A stretch of DNA of 64,000 nucleotides from Pseudomonadota bacterium (GTDB lineage: Bacteria; Pseudomonadota; Gammaproteobacteria; Xanthomonadales; Xanthomonadaceae). The notes below the pieces were generated by a model. That model saw only the letters and a list, made by a program, of their open reading frames with translations, had not been told where the DNA came from and ran no database searches. The DNA is taken from the NCBI GenBank assembly GCA_018242445.1, contig JAFEBW010000021.1, forward strand, positions 62,001 through 126,000, written 5' to 3'. Positions within the stretch are counted from its first letter, which is position 1. Every line of letters starts with the position of its first letter. Position numbers and translations under genes: made by a program. This document shows, in pieces, positions 63,861 through 64,000 of this stretch.

Positions 63861-64000
63861 TCAGCGTGCAGGCAGCAAGCGCAGCGTGTATTTCGTTGAC
63901 CCCGGCAGGAATGGCGTCGGCTTGCCGTGCACCCATGCCGCGTGGCCCGCGCCCCAGAACGGCGACAGCGGGTTGCCGCTTTGCCCGCCGGGGGTTTCGA
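63861..64000 (-). CDS. Probable penicillin-acylase-family protein, C-terminal end
   Basis: The last 45 codons of a gene that continues beyond the window. ETPGGQSGNPLSPFWGAGHA followed by AWVHGKPTPFLPG is like the C-terminus of penicillin acylases and acyl-homoserine lactone acylases, which are Ntn hydrolases. Only the C-terminus is visible, so substrate and intactness are unknown. Stop TGA at 63863-63861. Confidence 0.65.
   Translation of the reverse strand, partial: ETPGGQSGNPLSPFWGAGHAAWVHGKPTPFLPGSTKYTLRLLPAR

Overview
The window is high-GC proteobacterial DNA. Its housekeeping block (rpsB-tsf, map-glnD-dapD, an ArsC-like gene and dapE) and its protein sequences suggest a gammaproteobacterium of the Xanthomonadales/Lysobacterales type; this assignment is an inference from gene content and order. 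Two host segments flank one complete transposable prophage.

Left host segment (1-12594): all genes read on the minus strand. They are the N-terminal part of a long-chain acyl-CoA synthetase (fadD), aconitase (acnA), and a tightly overlapping operon of two ECF-type sigma factors, a membrane Ser/Thr kinase with a large WD40-like C-terminal region, and a TonB-dependent receptor. The operon looks like a sensory and regulatory unit joined to an outer-membrane transporter.

Prophage (about 12595-51222, 38.6 kb): a Mu-family transposable phage. The ends carry the inverted sequence TTGAGATATTTC, terminal TG/CA dinucleotides and a possible 4-bp target duplication (CACC). The late arm (38.2 down to 12.7 kb) runs leftward: M15 endolysin, holin-like protein, lipoprotein, Mu gp25-gp29 homologues (DUF2730, gp26, DUF3486, terminase, DUF935 portal), MuF with a possible C-terminal nuclease domain, gpG, protease/scaffold, capsid proteins, then a tail module with no sheath gene, which suggests a flexible siphovirus tail. 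The tail module has a -1 frameshift chaperone pair, a 1085-residue tape measure, tip proteins and a collagen-like fibre. A central control region (38.4-40.5 kb) holds a toxin-antitoxin-like trio, a membrane coiled-coil gene and a CI-type repressor. The early arm (40.5-51.1 kb) runs rightward: a small DNA-binding protein, two Rha proteins, an IclR-like helix-turn-helix protein, the DDE transposase, the MuB/ExeA-like ATPase, Gam, a gp16-like protein and Mor. Late and early arms diverge, unlike Mu itself.

Right host segment (51223-64000): pyrH, a DegV-family gene, tsf and rpsB on the minus strand; then map, glnD, dapD, a small membrane protein, an ArsC/Spx-like gene and dapE on the plus strand; then a BNR-repeat lipoprotein and the C-terminal end of a probable penicillin-acylase-family enzyme on the minus strand.

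The observations most worth following are the CAATTTTG-centred palindromes at the same protein position in both rha genes, two minus-strand genes nested in the plus-strand early operon, the MuF fusion, a 22-bp motif shared upstream of two late blocks, and an in-frame stop that splits the phage lipoprotein. No tRNA, rRNA or CRISPR array was seen.
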